DNA of 64,000 bases from JBEVJC01 sp040510375 (lineage in GTDB: Bacteria; Bacteroidota; Bacteroidia; Chitinophagales; Chitinophagaceae): the NCBI GenBank assembly GCA_040510375.1, contig JBEVJC010000011.1, forward strand, positions 1 through 64,000, written 5' to 3'. The position numbers and the translations under genes are program-made. Positions 43,088 through 52,643 of the stretch are shown here, one piece after another (position 1 is the stretch's first letter; each line of letters opens with the position of its first letter). The notes under the pieces are model-generated. The model was not told the origin of the DNA, searched no databases, and saw only the letters and a program-made list of their open reading frames with translations.

Positions 43088-43804
43088 TTATAATCCCAAT
43101 ACATCTTTCATGGTGAAAATGCCCTTCCGGTTATGGATATATTCTGCTGCAAGTACGGCTCCGCTGGCAAAGCCCTGGCGGTTATGTGCAGTATGGATGA
43201 TCTCGATATCATCAATCGGGGAAGAGTAGAGAATACTATGGGTTCCCGGTGCGGGGTCGATCCGTTTGCTGATGATGGGCAATTCAGCCGGGTTATCCGA
43301 TCCTTCATTAACCCATTTCTTTTTTCCGGGATTAACTTCCAGGATTTGTTCGGCCAGGGTTATTGCCGTACCACTCGGCGCATCCCGTTTTTCTGTATGA
43401 TGGATTTCCTGCAGTTCAACCCGGTATGCTGCATGGGGTGCAAGAAGGGCTGCCAGTTTTTTATTCAGTTCAAAAAAAAGATTCACACCAATAGAAAAAT
43501 TGCTGGCGTATAAAAAGCTTCCGTTTGAAACTTCAGTGAGTTTAATTATTTCATCCAGCCGTTCAGTCCATCCCGTTGATCCGCTTACAACAGGGATACC
43601 CCAGTTAATAAGCTGCCTGATATTTTCATAGGCGCTATGCGGACCGGTAAATTCGATAGCTACATCTGTACCCGATAAGTTCTCACTTGTAAATTCGGAC
43701 AGGTTGGTATCATTGATGCGGAGGGTGATCTCGTGTCCCCTGTCCAGGGCAATAGCCTCAATTGCTTTTCCCATTTTGCCGTAACCGATCAGTGCAATGC
43801 GCAT
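43088..43804 (-). CDS. dapB: 4-hydroxy-tetrahydrodipicolinate reductase
   Basis: A 238-residue NAD(P)H-dependent enzyme of the diaminopimelate/lysine pathway. The N-terminal nucleotide site is MRIALIGYGKMGKAIE and the family signature is EIHHTEKRDAPSGTA. It ends with FASGAVLAAEYIHNRKGIFT. It is the last gene of the parA-parB-DUF5683-dapB group, a common arrangement in this phylum. Confidence 0.96.
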   Translation of the reverse strand: MRIALIGYGKMGKAIEAIALDRGHEITLRINDTNLSEFTSENLSGTDVAIEFTGPHSAYENIRQLINWGIPVVSGSTGWTERLDEIIKLTEVSNGSFLYASNFSIGVNLFFELNKKLAALLAPHAAYRVELQEIHHTEKRDAPSGTAITLAEQILEVNPGKKKWVNEGSDNPAELPIISKRIDPAPGTHSILYSSPIDDIEIIHTAHNRQGFASGAVLAAEYIHNRKGIFTMKDVLGL

Positions 43805-43813
43805 GTAAATATT

Positions 43814-44473
43814 TTAGAAATGACTGGTAAGGAGTTGTGGTTTCTTTTTGTCGATTGCCAGTATAAGGCTTAGTCCTGCTGTACCGGACATATCACTGAA
43901 TCCGGGTTTGATTCGGAGACTGAGGTCGGGACTTACATTAAATCCCTTGAGATGTGCATCCACTGTGGCGTCTACCACATTGAGTCCCCAGAGGATCAGG
44001 AAAATGATAGCTGAGTAATCGACACTTTGCCGGTACTGGTCGCGGGCATATTTTAAAGTATTCACATCGCGGCGGTTCACCAGGAACAGCAGGTCAGGGT
44101 GTACACCGGCGGCTGCAAAATCGGTGATATTGGTATCGGCAAGGACCCTTACCGCAAAACGTGTACGCCTGTACCATTTAAGGTTGAATAAAAAAATTCC
44201 ACCGGATACGCCCAGTGCACCATAAACGATCGGGAGTTTCCAGTATTTTTTATTGTAGATCTGTCCCAGCCCGGGAAGAATTGCGGATCTGATAGCGGCC
44301 GTGCGTGGGTTATAAACAAATTTCTTTTTACTGGTATCGGTTACCTGGGTTACGGTACTGTCAGTTCCTGCCGGATTCAGCAACTCTTTATCCTGGGCCA
44401 TGGTTAAGGTGCCCGAGGTTAAAAACACGCCGGTAAAAATCAGGTGGATTGGTCTGAAGAATTTTTTTTTCAT
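43814..44473 (-). CDS. DUF5683 membrane protein
   Basis: A 219-residue protein of the DUF5683 family, found next to parB and dapB across Bacteroidota. The conserved core is AAIRSAILPGLGQIYNKKYWKLPIVYG with an adjacent membrane helix, then SVDYSAIIFLILWGLNVVDA. The start is set at the ATG giving a signal peptide (MKKKFFRPIHLIFTGVFLTS). An earlier in-frame ATG at 44497 overlaps the parB stop (TAATG) and would suit translational coupling, so the N-terminus is uncertain. Function unknown. Confidence 0.88.
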   Translation of the reverse strand: MKKKFFRPIHLIFTGVFLTSGTLTMAQDKELLNPAGTDSTVTQVTDTSKKKFVYNPRTAAIRSAILPGLGQIYNKKYWKLPIVYGALGVSGGIFLFNLKWYRRTRFAVRVLADTNITDFAAAGVHPDLLFLVNRRDVNTLKYARDQYRQSVDYSAIIFLILWGLNVVDATVDAHLKGFNVSPDLSLRIKPGFSDMSGTAGLSLILAIDKKKPQLLTSHF

Positions 44474-44496
44474 GGTGAATACACAACTGTTGATCA

Positions 44497-45414
44497 TTAT
44501 CCCGCTTTCACTTGCATCAGCGCGAGGATCTTGGTCAGTTCGTCCTGTGAATAATAATCCAACAGGATCTGTCCGCTTCCGTTGCGGCTATGTTTGAGTT
44601 TGACCCTGGTGCTGAAATGAGAAGCTAAGGTATCTTCTATTCGCTGGTATGTTGGTTCCAATCCGCTTTTTGAAACTTTTTTAACAGGATTGCCCTGTTT
44701 GTACAGGTTACGAACCAGTTCTTCCGTTTGCCTCACGGAAAGCCCTTTCTGTTTTATCTCTTTAAAAATAAATAGTTGCCGGTCTACCGTATCCACATTG
44801 ATCAGTGCGCGGGCATGTCCCATACTCAGTTCGCCATTACGGACTGCCAGCTGGATATCGGGAGGTAGTTTCAGCAACCGGATAAAGTTGGCCACCGTAC
44901 TGCGATCCTTTCCCATCCGCTCAGCTACATGTTCCTGGGTATAGTCCAGTTCCTCCATCATCCGTTTGTAACTAAGTGCAATCTCCATGGAGTTAAGATC
45001 TTCCCGCTGCAGGTTTTCCAGCAAGGCAAGTTCAAGTAACTCCACATCATTTGCCTGGCGGATATAGGCCGGAATGTCTTTCAGGCCGGCCAGTTTTGAT
45101 GCCCTCCATCTTCTTTCCCCCGAAATCAGGCGGTATTTGCCTGAAGGCAGTCTGGATACAGTAATCGGCTGGATAATATCATGCATTTTGATGGATGCAG
45201 CCAGTTCCTGTAAAGCCTGCTCATCAAAATCGCGACGTGGTTGTTTGGGATTGGGTTCAACCATCGTAATATCGATCCGGTTAATCCCGGTTGCATTCTC
45301 CACCACAGCAGGCTTAAGTGTGCCTGATGCCGTCTTCATATCATTATCTATGCCCTGCAGCAGGGAGCGGATCCCTTTTCCGAGTGCATCTTTATTTTGT
45401 TTGGGGGAGGTCAT
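44497..45414 (-). CDS. parB: Chromosome-partitioning protein ParB
   Basis: A 305-residue CTP-dependent parS-binding clamp. The N-terminal CTPase domain has PNPKQPRRDFDEQALQELA, SGKYRLISGERRWRASKLAG and ENLQREDLNSMEIA. The central helix-turn-helix is YTQEHVAERMGKDRSTVANFIRLL split over two helices. The basic C-terminal part serves dimerisation. No parS sequence close to the TGTTTCACGTGAAACA consensus was found in the window. The parA gene lies upstream across a 169-bp echo array. Confidence 0.96.
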   Translation of the reverse strand: MTSPKQNKDALGKGIRSLLQGIDNDMKTASGTLKPAVVENATGINRIDITMVEPNPKQPRRDFDEQALQELAASIKMHDIIQPITVSRLPSGKYRLISGERRWRASKLAGLKDIPAYIRQANDVELLELALLENLQREDLNSMEIALSYKRMMEELDYTQEHVAERMGKDRSTVANFIRLLKLPPDIQLAVRNGELSMGHARALINVDTVDRQLFIFKEIKQKGLSVRQTEELVRNLYKQGNPVKKVSKSGLEPTYQRIEDTLASHFSTRVKLKHSRNGSGQILLDYYSQDELTKILALMQVKAG

Positions 45415-45420
45415 AATTCA

Positions 45421-45625
45421 ATTTATAATTCCACGTTGTTCATTACTGATCAGGTGCCCGTTATTGCTACATGATCTGTTTCTCACCACTGATCAGGTGC
45501 CCGTTGTTGCTCCATGATCCTTTTCACACTGCTGATCATATGCCACAGTTCCTGCACCATGATCCGTTTCACATTCCCCGGATTTATAATTCCAGGATCC
45601 GTTCTTCATTCCTGATCCGGGTCAT
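45421..45625. repeat. Degenerate 43-bp tandem array, echo of the parA 3' end
   Basis: Units with the plus-strand core CTGATCAGGTGCCCGTT..TTGCT.CATGATC start at 45446, 45489 and 45532. The parA end itself carries CTGATCCGGG at 45612, 80 bp further (twice 40). ATTTATAATTCCA occurs exactly at both edges (45421 and 45582). The array occupies the entire parA-parB gap. Confidence 0.85.
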
Positions 45626-46387
45626 ATCATTTTTCTGGAGTATTTCCTTGGCCAGGTTGAGGTAATTAACCGAACCCTTACTGGCTGCATCGTACAATAC
45701 AACGGGTTTGCCAACACTTGGTGCTTCGGCCAGCCGCGCATTCCGGTGAACGATGGTACTGAAAACCATGTCTTCGAAATGCCGGCGAACTTCACTCACC
45801 ACCTGGTTACAAAGCCGGAGACGACCATCGTACATGGTCATCAGGATTCCTTCGATAACCAGTGCGGTATTCAACCTGCTTTGTACAATCTTGATTGTGT
45901 TAAGCAGTTTTCCCAATCCTTCCAATGCGAAAAATTCGCACTGAACGGGAACCACCACCGAGTCGGAAGCGGTCAGGGCATTTACCGTTATCAGACCGAG
46001 GGAAGGGGAGCAGTCGATGATGATAAAATCATAATCGTTGCGGACCGCTTCCAGCAAGCCTTTCATAACCATTTCCCGATTGGGGTAATTGATCATTTCT
46101 ATTTCCGCCCCCACGAGGTCGATATGGGAGGGAAGCAGATCCAGGTTGGGGATCTCACTTTTGAGAATCACTTCCCTTGCCTTCGCCTGGTTAACCATAC
46201 AGTCGTAAAGGCTCTGGGTGATATTGTGCAGGTCAAAGCCAACACCCGTGGTACTGTTTGCCTGTGGATCTCCGTCCACCAGCAGCGTCCTGAATTCCAG
46301 GACAGCCAGGCTAGCGGCGAGATTAATGGCTGTGGTGGTCTTTCCGACACCACCCTTCTGATTTGCTACACCGATAATTCTTGCCAT
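45584..46387 (-). CDS. parA: Chromosome-partitioning ATPase ParA
   Basis: A 267-residue deviant Walker-A ATPase. MARIIGVANQKGGVGKTTTA holds the nucleotide-binding Lys pair. LLVDGDPQANSTTG is Walker A', and YDFIIIDCSPSLGLITVNAL Walker B. The ATG at 46387 fits the family N-terminus; the frame is open further upstream but without family similarity. It acts with ParB in moving the chromosome origin. It is divergent from the metallophosphoesterase gene. Confidence 0.96.
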   Translation of the reverse strand: MARIIGVANQKGGVGKTTTAINLAASLAVLEFRTLLVDGDPQANSTTGVGFDLHNITQSLYDCMVNQAKAREVILKSEIPNLDLLPSHIDLVGAEIEMINYPNREMVMKGLLEAVRNDYDFIIIDCSPSLGLITVNALTASDSVVVPVQCEFFALEGLGKLLNTIKIVQSRLNTALVIEGILMTMYDGRLRLCNQVVSEVRRHFEDMVFSTIVHRNARLAEAPSVGKPVVLYDAASKGSVNYLNLAKEILQKNDMTRIRNEERILEL

Positions 46388-46553
46388 TTTGCCGAAAACT
46401 CCTTGGTAGTGTTTAAATGAATGTGGTAAAATTGCCGAGGTAATATAAGAACACAAAATTTAGTTTTGCCCAATACCGAACCATCCGGCAAAAATAAGTG
46501 TTCGGTGAAAGGATTTATAGTGTTTCGGGTTTAATTTTCAACTTTACATTCCC

Positions 46554-47804
46554 ATGCGTAATTCTTCGTTCTGGTGGATCCTCATCGTTTTCATGGTTTT
46601 ACTCGACATCTATGTATTCCAGGCACTTAAAGTAATTGCCCCCCAACCGGGATCAAGATACAGGCCCATCGTGCTGTACGGCTACTGGGTATTATCCGCC
46701 CTTGCACTTCTTACCCTGCTGATCCTGCCCTCCCTGCACCTCGATAACCAGGCAAAACTGACCCGGTCTACCGTATTTGCCCTTATCGCAGGAATTTTTT
46801 TCGCCAAGCTGGTTGCGGCACTTTTTTTTATAATCGACGATATCCGCCGCCTGATCCAGTGGATTGCCGGCAAATTCTTTTTTCCTAATACTGAAGTTGC
46901 CGACCTGTCCAAATCGGACGGAATCTCCCGTTCCGCATTCCTGACATGGACCGGCATGTTATTCGGCGGAGGGTTATTTACCACCCTGGTTTACGGGTTT
47001 GGCAATAAATACAAATACCAGGTAACAAAGATACCGCTAACCTACTCCAACCTGCCCGCTTCTTTCAGGGGACTGAAAATCGTGCAGCTTTCAGATATTC
47101 ACAGCGGAAGTTTTACCGATAAAGCATCGGTTATAAAGGGCGTGGAAAAAGTAATGGCCCTCCAGCCCGACCTGATCCTGTTTACCGGCGACCTGGTCAA
47201 TAATAATTCAGATGAAATGACTGAATACATGGATGTTTTTAACAAACTCCATGCGCCGATGGGCGTTTATTCCAGCCTGGGCAACCACGACTATGGGGAC
47301 TACCAGAAATGGGACGGACCCGCAGCCAAGGCCGCAAACCTTGACCGCCTGAAAGAGATCCATAAAGAACTTGGATGGCGATTACTTATGAACGAACACG
47401 TGGTACTCGAAAAAGGTGGCGAACAGATTGCCCTCATCGGTGTGGAGAACTGGAGTGCCAAAAGTAATTTCCCCAAATATGGCGACCTGGCTAAAGCCCA
47501 CGCCGGCACTGCATCCTATCCATTTAAAATGCTGCTGAGCCATGATCCTTCACACTGGGATGCACAGGTGCTGACCCAATTTAAGGATGTGGACCTCATG
47601 CTTGCAGGCCATACACATGGGATGCAGTTCGGTATTGAAGTTCCGGGTTTCAAATGGAGTCCTGTTCAATACATGTATAAACAATGGGCGGGTCTTTACG
47701 AACAGAATAACCAGAAACTCTATGTCAACCGTGGGTTTGGATTTATCGGTTATCCCGGACGCGTGGGTATCCTTCCCGAGATTACGCTGATTGAACTTAC
47801 CTGA
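46554..47804 (+). CDS. Membrane metallophosphoesterase (calcineurin-like)
   Basis: A 416-residue protein with three to four N-terminal membrane helices (FWWILIVFMVLLDIYVFQAL, then LSALALLTLLILPSL and a pair near 90-120 and 145), followed by a calcineurin-like phosphoesterase domain. Metal-binding motifs appear in order: VQLSDIHSGSF, LILFTGDLVNN, SSLGNHDYGDY, LLSHDPSHW and LMLAGHTHGMQFG. The class is the YkuE/LpxG-like membrane group, which can cleave lipid-linked phosphates. The substrate here is unknown. An exact -7 element TAGTTTTG lies at 46461-46468. Confidence 0.92.
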   Translation: MRNSSFWWILIVFMVLLDIYVFQALKVIAPQPGSRYRPIVLYGYWVLSALALLTLLILPSLHLDNQAKLTRSTVFALIAGIFFAKLVAALFFIIDDIRRLIQWIAGKFFFPNTEVADLSKSDGISRSAFLTWTGMLFGGGLFTTLVYGFGNKYKYQVTKIPLTYSNLPASFRGLKIVQLSDIHSGSFTDKASVIKGVEKVMALQPDLILFTGDLVNNNSDEMTEYMDVFNKLHAPMGVYSSLGNHDYGDYQKWDGPAAKAANLDRLKEIHKELGWRLLMNEHVVLEKGGEQIALIGVENWSAKSNFPKYGDLAKAHAGTASYPFKMLLSHDPSHWDAQVLTQFKDVDLMLAGHTHGMQFGIEVPGFKWSPVQYMYKQWAGLYEQNNQKLYVNRGFGFIGYPGRVGILPEITLIELT

Positions 47805-48008
47805 TATTTTGAAAACCTTCACATTTCCCGGACAATAACAATTGGACAATTGTGTTTTTAACATGCACAAACAGTTTTTTTTTAACTGTTGTGATTCCCG
47901 CCATCATCCTCGAAAAATTTTTGCCGGCCACTTAGGGGTTATCCATTTCTAAGTTGTCACATAGCTCAGGTACAAGGATTCCGTATTCATCCATTTAAAA
48001 AAATCAGC

Positions 48009-48599
48009 ATGAAAGCAAAAATGTTCCTCCCGCTGCTTGCGGCCCTGTTCATTTCAACGGCCTCCATGGCCCAGTTTAACATTGGTATTAAAGCCGGCGC
48101 CAATATCACCAAGCTGGAAAGTCATTCCTTTAAAGACAAATTCAGCTATGGATATCATCTTGGTGGATTTGCTACCATTGGTCTGGGTGGAAAATTCGGA
48201 ATCCAGCCAGAAGTCCTGTTCAGCCAATACAGCACATCGGTGGACAGCAGCTACAGGAATGTGTATGAAAATGTTTTTAATTCAGACCAGAGTAAAGTGC
48301 GGCTGAACTACCTCTCCATCCCGCTCCTGCTGAATTATAAATTACTGGGTAATTTCCTTACCCTGCAGGCGGGTCCGCAATTCAGTGTGCTTATTAACCA
48401 GGACAAGACCCTTCTTCAAAATGGCGGAAAGGCGTTTTCCGATGGTGATTTCGCAATGCTCGGTGGTGTACAGTTAAAACTTGCAGCCCTTCGGATTTCG
48501 GGAAGATATATCGTTGGATTGCGCAATATCAATGACATAGACGATCAGGACAAATGGAAAAACCAGGGTTTCCAGGTGTCTGTCGGACTTGCACTTTAA
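48009..48599 (+). CDS. Outer-membrane beta-barrel (porin-family, OmpX-like) protein
   Basis: A 196-residue protein with signal peptide MKAKMFLPLLAALFISTASM and the start FNIGIKAGANITKLESH, typical of the PorT/outer-membrane beta-barrel family of Bacteroidota. Alternating hydrophobic strands (FGIQPEVLFSQYS, LNYLSIPLLLNYKLL, LQAGPQFSVLIN) suggest eight strands ending in FQVSVGLAL. A candidate -7 element AATTTTTG lies at 47916-47923, giving about 80 nt of leader. The function of such small barrels is mostly unknown. Confidence 0.88.
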   Translation: MKAKMFLPLLAALFISTASMAQFNIGIKAGANITKLESHSFKDKFSYGYHLGGFATIGLGGKFGIQPEVLFSQYSTSVDSSYRNVYENVFNSDQSKVRLNYLSIPLLLNYKLLGNFLTLQAGPQFSVLINQDKTLLQNGGKAFSDGDFAMLGGVQLKLAALRISGRYIVGLRNINDIDDQDKWKNQGFQVSVGLAL

Positions 48600-48623
48600 T
48601 TTCCTTAACAACAACATTGAAGG

Positions 48624-48657
48624 GATCCTTTCCGTTTTGGAAGGGATCTTTTTTTTT
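48624..48657 (+). terminator. Terminator after the beta-barrel gene
   Basis: GATCCTTTCC and GGAAGGGATC form a 10-bp stem (one G-T pair), followed by nine T. The T-run is immediately upstream of the lon promoter -7 element. Confidence 0.87.
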
Positions 48658-48669
48658 AATGTACTTTTG
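48636..48669 (+). promoter_or_regulatory. lon promoter
   Basis: TTTG (48636-48639), 22-bp spacer, then TACTTTTG (48662-48669), an exact TAnnTTTG. The -33 part lies inside the preceding terminator stem. No heat-shock-type element was recognised. Confidence 0.55.
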
Positions 48670-48710
48670 CTGACCCCTTCGGCGGATTGATCAATATATA
48701 TAAAGCAAGA

Positions 48711-51119
48711 ATGGAAATGAGTTTTGAAAAAATGATTCTGAGTCCAGAAGATGAAATGGATTTTTTGCCCATCATTCCATTGAATGAAACGGATACTGAT
48801 GAAACCAACGGGATTGAAATTCCCGGCGAAATAGCCCTCTTACCCCTTCGTAACACTGTACTTTTCCCCGGCGTTGTACTTCCAATCACGGTTGGCCGCG
48901 ATAAAAGTATCAAGGCCGTGAACGATGCCTACAAATCGGACAAACTGATTGGCGTGGTTGCACAGAAAGACAGCAGTGTGGAAGATCCCGGTGTATCTGA
49001 CCTGGAAAGTGTGGGTACGGTTGCCCGGATTGTGAAACAGATCAAGATGCCCGATGGAGGCACCACGATAATTATCCAGGGCAAGAGCCGGATTTCTATT
49101 GATGCAATTGTTTCGGAAGATCCATATTTCAAAGCAAAGATCAGCAAGATCGAAGAAGAAGAAGCCCCGAAGGATAATGACTTTGAAGTGTATGTTGCTA
49201 CCATCAAGGATCTCGCTGCAGAGATCATCCAGCTTTCACCGAATATCCCTACTGAGGCTTCCATCATCCTGAAGAATATTGAGAATCCTTCATTCCTCAT
49301 ACATTTTGTTTCCAGCAACCTGAATACAGAAATCCGCGAGAAACAACGTTTGCTCGAGATCAACAGCATCCGTGAACGTGCAGATATCCTGATGCAGTTA
49401 CTGCAGAAAGAACTGCAGTTTGCTGAACTCAAAAATAAGGTTGCCAACAAGACCCGCACAGAACTGGATAAACAACAACGTGAATATTTTCTCCAGCAAC
49501 AACTGAAAAGTATCAAGGAAGAACTGGGTGGAGAAAGTAATGTGCAGGAGATAAAGGAAATGCAGAAGAAGGCAGAAACAAAAAAGTGGCCTGCTGCCGC
49601 AAAGGAACATTTTAAAAAAGGTGTGGAGAGGCTTGAACGGATGCATCCCACCACGCCCGATTATTCTGTTGTTTATAACCATCTCGACCTGATGCTTGAT
49701 CTTCCGTGGAATGAAACCACAGTGGATGTATATGATCTGAAAAAAGCAAAGAAAACGCTGGATGACGATCATTTCGGAATGCAGAAGATCAAGGAACGGA
49801 TCCTGGAATATATCGCCGTACTGAAACTTAAGGGTGATATGAAGAGTCCGATCCTTTGTTTCGTCGGACCTCCCGGTATCGGTAAAACCTCATTGGGGCG
49901 CAGTATTGCCAATGCTATTGGCAGGAAATATGTACGCTTAAGCCTGGGTGGCCTTCATGATGAAAGTGAAATCCGTGGTCATCGCAAGACCTATATCGGC
50001 GCCATGGCTGGCAGGATTTTACAATCACTGCGTAAGGTCAAAACATCCAATCCGGTTATGATCCTTGATGAGATCGATAAAGTAGCCAGCGATTTCCGCG
50101 GCGATCCAAGCAGTGCATTACTGGAAGTACTGGATCCCGAACAGAACCATACATTTTATGATAACTACCTGGAAATGGAGTACGACCTGAGTAAAGTGCT
50201 CTTCATCGCCACGGCCAATAATATCCAGAATATCCAGCCCGCATTACGCGACAGGCTGGAGATTATTGATCTCAGTGGTTATGCTGTGGAAGAAAAAGTG
50301 GAAATCGCAAAACGACACCTGGTACCACGGGAAAAAGAATTACATGGTTTGAAATCGACCAGTTTTAAGATCAACGACAAAACATTGGAAAGAATGATCC
50401 AGGATTATACCCGCGAAAGCGGTGTACGCGAACTGGATCGTCAGCTTGCTTCTGTAATGCGTTACCAGGCAAAGGAACTGGCCATGAAAGGAAAGTTAAA
50501 ACAGGTGGTTGCCTCAACAGACCTGGAAGCTATACTTGGTAAACCACGTTACAGTAACGAAATCTATAAAACAGCAAATATGCCGGGCGTAGCAGTGGGA
50601 CTTGCCTGGACCTATGTTGGCGGTGATATCCTGTTTATCGAAACCAGCCTTAGTGAAGGCAAGGGTGAATTAAAACTTACCGGTAACCTGGGTAATGTGA
50701 TGAAAGAAAGTGCGAGTACAGCACTGACTTACCTGCAGTCCACAGCAGCGAAGGGTGCTGTTGATATCAAACTCTTCGAAAAGAAAAATATCCATATCCA
50801 CGTTCCTGAAGGTGCTGTGCCGAAAGACGGACCCAGTGCAGGTGTTACAATGATGACGGCTATCGCATCAGCGGTTACCGGCAGGAAGGTGAAACCGTTT
50901 CTTGCCATGACCGGGGAGATCACCCTGCGGGGTCAGGTATTGCCGGTTGGCGGCATCAAGGAAAAAGTACTGGCTGCAAAACGTGCAGGACTTAAAGAAA
51001 TCGTTCTTTGCTGGCAGAATGAAAAAGATGTGCAGGAGATTGATGCGGAGTTTATCAAAGGCATCAAATTCCATTATGTAAAAACAATGAACCAGGTGCT
51101 GGATCTGGCACTGGTATAG
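48711..51119 (+). CDS. lon: ATP-dependent Lon protease
   Basis: An 802-residue protease. In order: the LonN substrate-binding domain (IALLPLRNTVLFPGVVLPIT), a coiled coil, the AAA+ module with Walker A FVGPPGIGKTSLGR and Walker B VMILDEIDKVA, and the peptidase domain with catalytic Ser in VPKDGPSAGVTMMTA and Lys in GIKEKVLAAKRAG. It degrades misfolded and regulatory proteins. Three ATGs lie close together (48687, 48711, 48717). The middle one is kept, but the true start could be either neighbour. Confidence 0.96.
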   Translation: MEMSFEKMILSPEDEMDFLPIIPLNETDTDETNGIEIPGEIALLPLRNTVLFPGVVLPITVGRDKSIKAVNDAYKSDKLIGVVAQKDSSVEDPGVSDLESVGTVARIVKQIKMPDGGTTIIIQGKSRISIDAIVSEDPYFKAKISKIEEEEAPKDNDFEVYVATIKDLAAEIIQLSPNIPTEASIILKNIENPSFLIHFVSSNLNTEIREKQRLLEINSIRERADILMQLLQKELQFAELKNKVANKTRTELDKQQREYFLQQQLKSIKEELGGESNVQEIKEMQKKAETKKWPAAAKEHFKKGVERLERMHPTTPDYSVVYNHLDLMLDLPWNETTVDVYDLKKAKKTLDDDHFGMQKIKERILEYIAVLKLKGDMKSPILCFVGPPGIGKTSLGRSIANAIGRKYVRLSLGGLHDESEIRGHRKTYIGAMAGRILQSLRKVKTSNPVMILDEIDKVASDFRGDPSSALLEVLDPEQNHTFYDNYLEMEYDLSKVLFIATANNIQNIQPALRDRLEIIDLSGYAVEEKVEIAKRHLVPREKELHGLKSTSFKINDKTLERMIQDYTRESGVRELDRQLASVMRYQAKELAMKGKLKQVVASTDLEAILGKPRYSNEIYKTANMPGVAVGLAWTYVGGDILFIETSLSEGKGELKLTGNLGNVMKESASTALTYLQSTAAKGAVDIKLFEKKNIHIHVPEGAVPKDGPSAGVTMMTAIASAVTGRKVKPFLAMTGEITLRGQVLPVGGIKEKVLAAKRAGLKEIVLCWQNEKDVQEIDAEFIKGIKFHYVKTMNQVLDLALV

Positions 51120-51140
51120 ACGGTTCTGCGAATTGAAACC

Positions 51141-52643
51141 TCAGATCTTCATCAGGATGGTGGAGTCTTTGAGGACCGGTAAATGCTGGTTAAAATATTT
51201 ATTCATTACAATCCTTAAAACGTTTACCGGACTTATGTTTTTGGAAACGGGTCCATAATCTTTATCAGGAAAATAAATAGCCGTCAGGTTCATAAACTGC
51301 TTGTCGTACGTTTCAGGCTTTACAATATCGTCCCTCTTCCCGTGATCTCCCAGCAGTATGATCACCGCAGGTCTTGTTCTTACCATCCGGGTTGCTGAAA
51401 TTATTGAATCTATAAAGGTATTACAATACTTTACCTGGAGAAGGTAGAGGCTATCTGCAGCCGGTCCGATCCTTTCGTTAAGGGATGAGGGTGTCCGGAG
51501 GATTCCGTCGCTATGAAAGAAATACGGATAATGGGTGATCATCACGTGCGACCAGAGTAACCTGGGGGATGCGCTTTCTGATCTCAGTTCGTAGAGAGAT
51601 TTATCCATCACTGCAAGAATGCTGTCGGACTGCTGTGCTAAGGCCCAGATTTTCGTTACGGATGATGGACCAGGCGGCATTAAATTCCAGAGGATATCTT
51701 TTTTTATTCTTCCCCATAATGTTTCAAAAGCCAGGCTACCTGCAAGTGGTGCGTAGAAGTATGGTTCGTGGCGCGAGGGCGCCTGTGGCAGGTTACTGAT
51801 GCCCTGGTTAATCACCTTGTAACCCAGACCATTCATGTACCTGACTGCTGCACTTTTGCTGATGGTCTCCTGTGCCTGCAATACAGTTAACGGTTGCAGG
51901 TCCTTCCCTTCAAGGTCACCCCGCAGGTATTGCATGTTAAAAAAGGATGCGAGTGAATGGACAGTGGAATTATAATTGCTTTTGGAAGAATCAGCAATGA
52001 AAAATCCGGAAGAAGCCAGTGTTGAGTCCAGCTTTATATTGCTGAATCCAAAATATTTTTCAAGTGCTGGTCCGGAAGTATATTCATCAAAAGTGAAAAT
52101 AAAAATATCCGGCAGGGTAGTTAAACTGTTGACGGAGGCTGATTTTAAGTCAAGCTGCTTTACGGCAAGATTATTTTTTTCCTGCAGATGATTGCTGAGA
52201 TTCAGTGACGTGTTAATCATTTCAGCCAGAATAAACAAAAAGGATAACAGGAGCAGGAAGGCATGGAAGCGAAACGGCGGTTGTTTCTTTTTTTTCAGGC
52301 GGATGGAAAAGAAGATCATTAAAAGTAGCAGTGACCCCAATAAAAATTTATAGGAAGAGAAGAACGAGTTTCCCAGTTGAAGTCGGAGCCAGTCATGCAT
52401 TGATCCCCAGAAAAAAAATACCAGGAGAAATACACCCGACCATACACCACTCTTGATTTTATTCCGGAGAAACAATAACGCGATACCGAAGACTGTAAGG
52501 CCCAGCAGCAGATACCATCCCAGGTATTCCAGTACATAGCGGACTGGCACCAGTCCGAATAAAGAATTCACCAGATGCCAGATATAAAAGACTGGTATCA
52601 GTAAAATATAAAAAGGGAATAAGGAGTATAATTTTATTATCAT
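51141..52643 (-). CDS. Membrane sulfatase-like enzyme (copy A)
   Basis: A 500-residue membrane enzyme of the sulfatase/alkaline-phosphatase superfamily. About five N-terminal membrane helices (FPFYILLIPVFYIWHLV and following, to about 155) precede an extracytoplasmic catalytic domain. Shared motifs with copy B are DIFIFTFDEYTSG with an acidic metal site, SNYNSTVHSLASFFNMQYL with a possible Thr/Ser nucleophile, ILLGDHGKRD and the tail LKDSTILMK. The layout is that of phosphoethanolamine or phosphoglycerol transferases that decorate lipids or glycans. The ATG at 52643 overlaps the methyltransferase stop (ATGA), which sets the start. Confidence 0.8.
   Translation of the reverse strand: MIIKLYSLFPFYILLIPVFYIWHLVNSLFGLVPVRYVLEYLGWYLLLGLTVFGIALLFLRNKIKSGVWSGVFLLVFFFWGSMHDWLRLQLGNSFFSSYKFLLGSLLLLMIFFSIRLKKKKQPPFRFHAFLLLLSFLFILAEMINTSLNLSNHLQEKNNLAVKQLDLKSASVNSLTTLPDIFIFTFDEYTSGPALEKYFGFSNIKLDSTLASSGFFIADSSKSNYNSTVHSLASFFNMQYLRGDLEGKDLQPLTVLQAQETISKSAAVRYMNGLGYKVINQGISNLPQAPSRHEPYFYAPLAGSLAFETLWGRIKKDILWNLMPPGPSSVTKIWALAQQSDSILAVMDKSLYELRSESASPRLLWSHVMITHYPYFFHSDGILRTPSSLNERIGPAADSLYLLQVKYCNTFIDSIISATRMVRTRPAVIILLGDHGKRDDIVKPETYDKQFMNLTAIYFPDKDYGPVSKNISPVNVLRIVMNKYFNQHLPVLKDSTILMKI

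Noticed and set aside
45421..45583. parS centromere sites between parA and parB
   Set aside because: Only half-matches such as GTTTCAC occur; no sequence close to the 16-bp palindromic consensus was found, and the gap is explained as an echo array.
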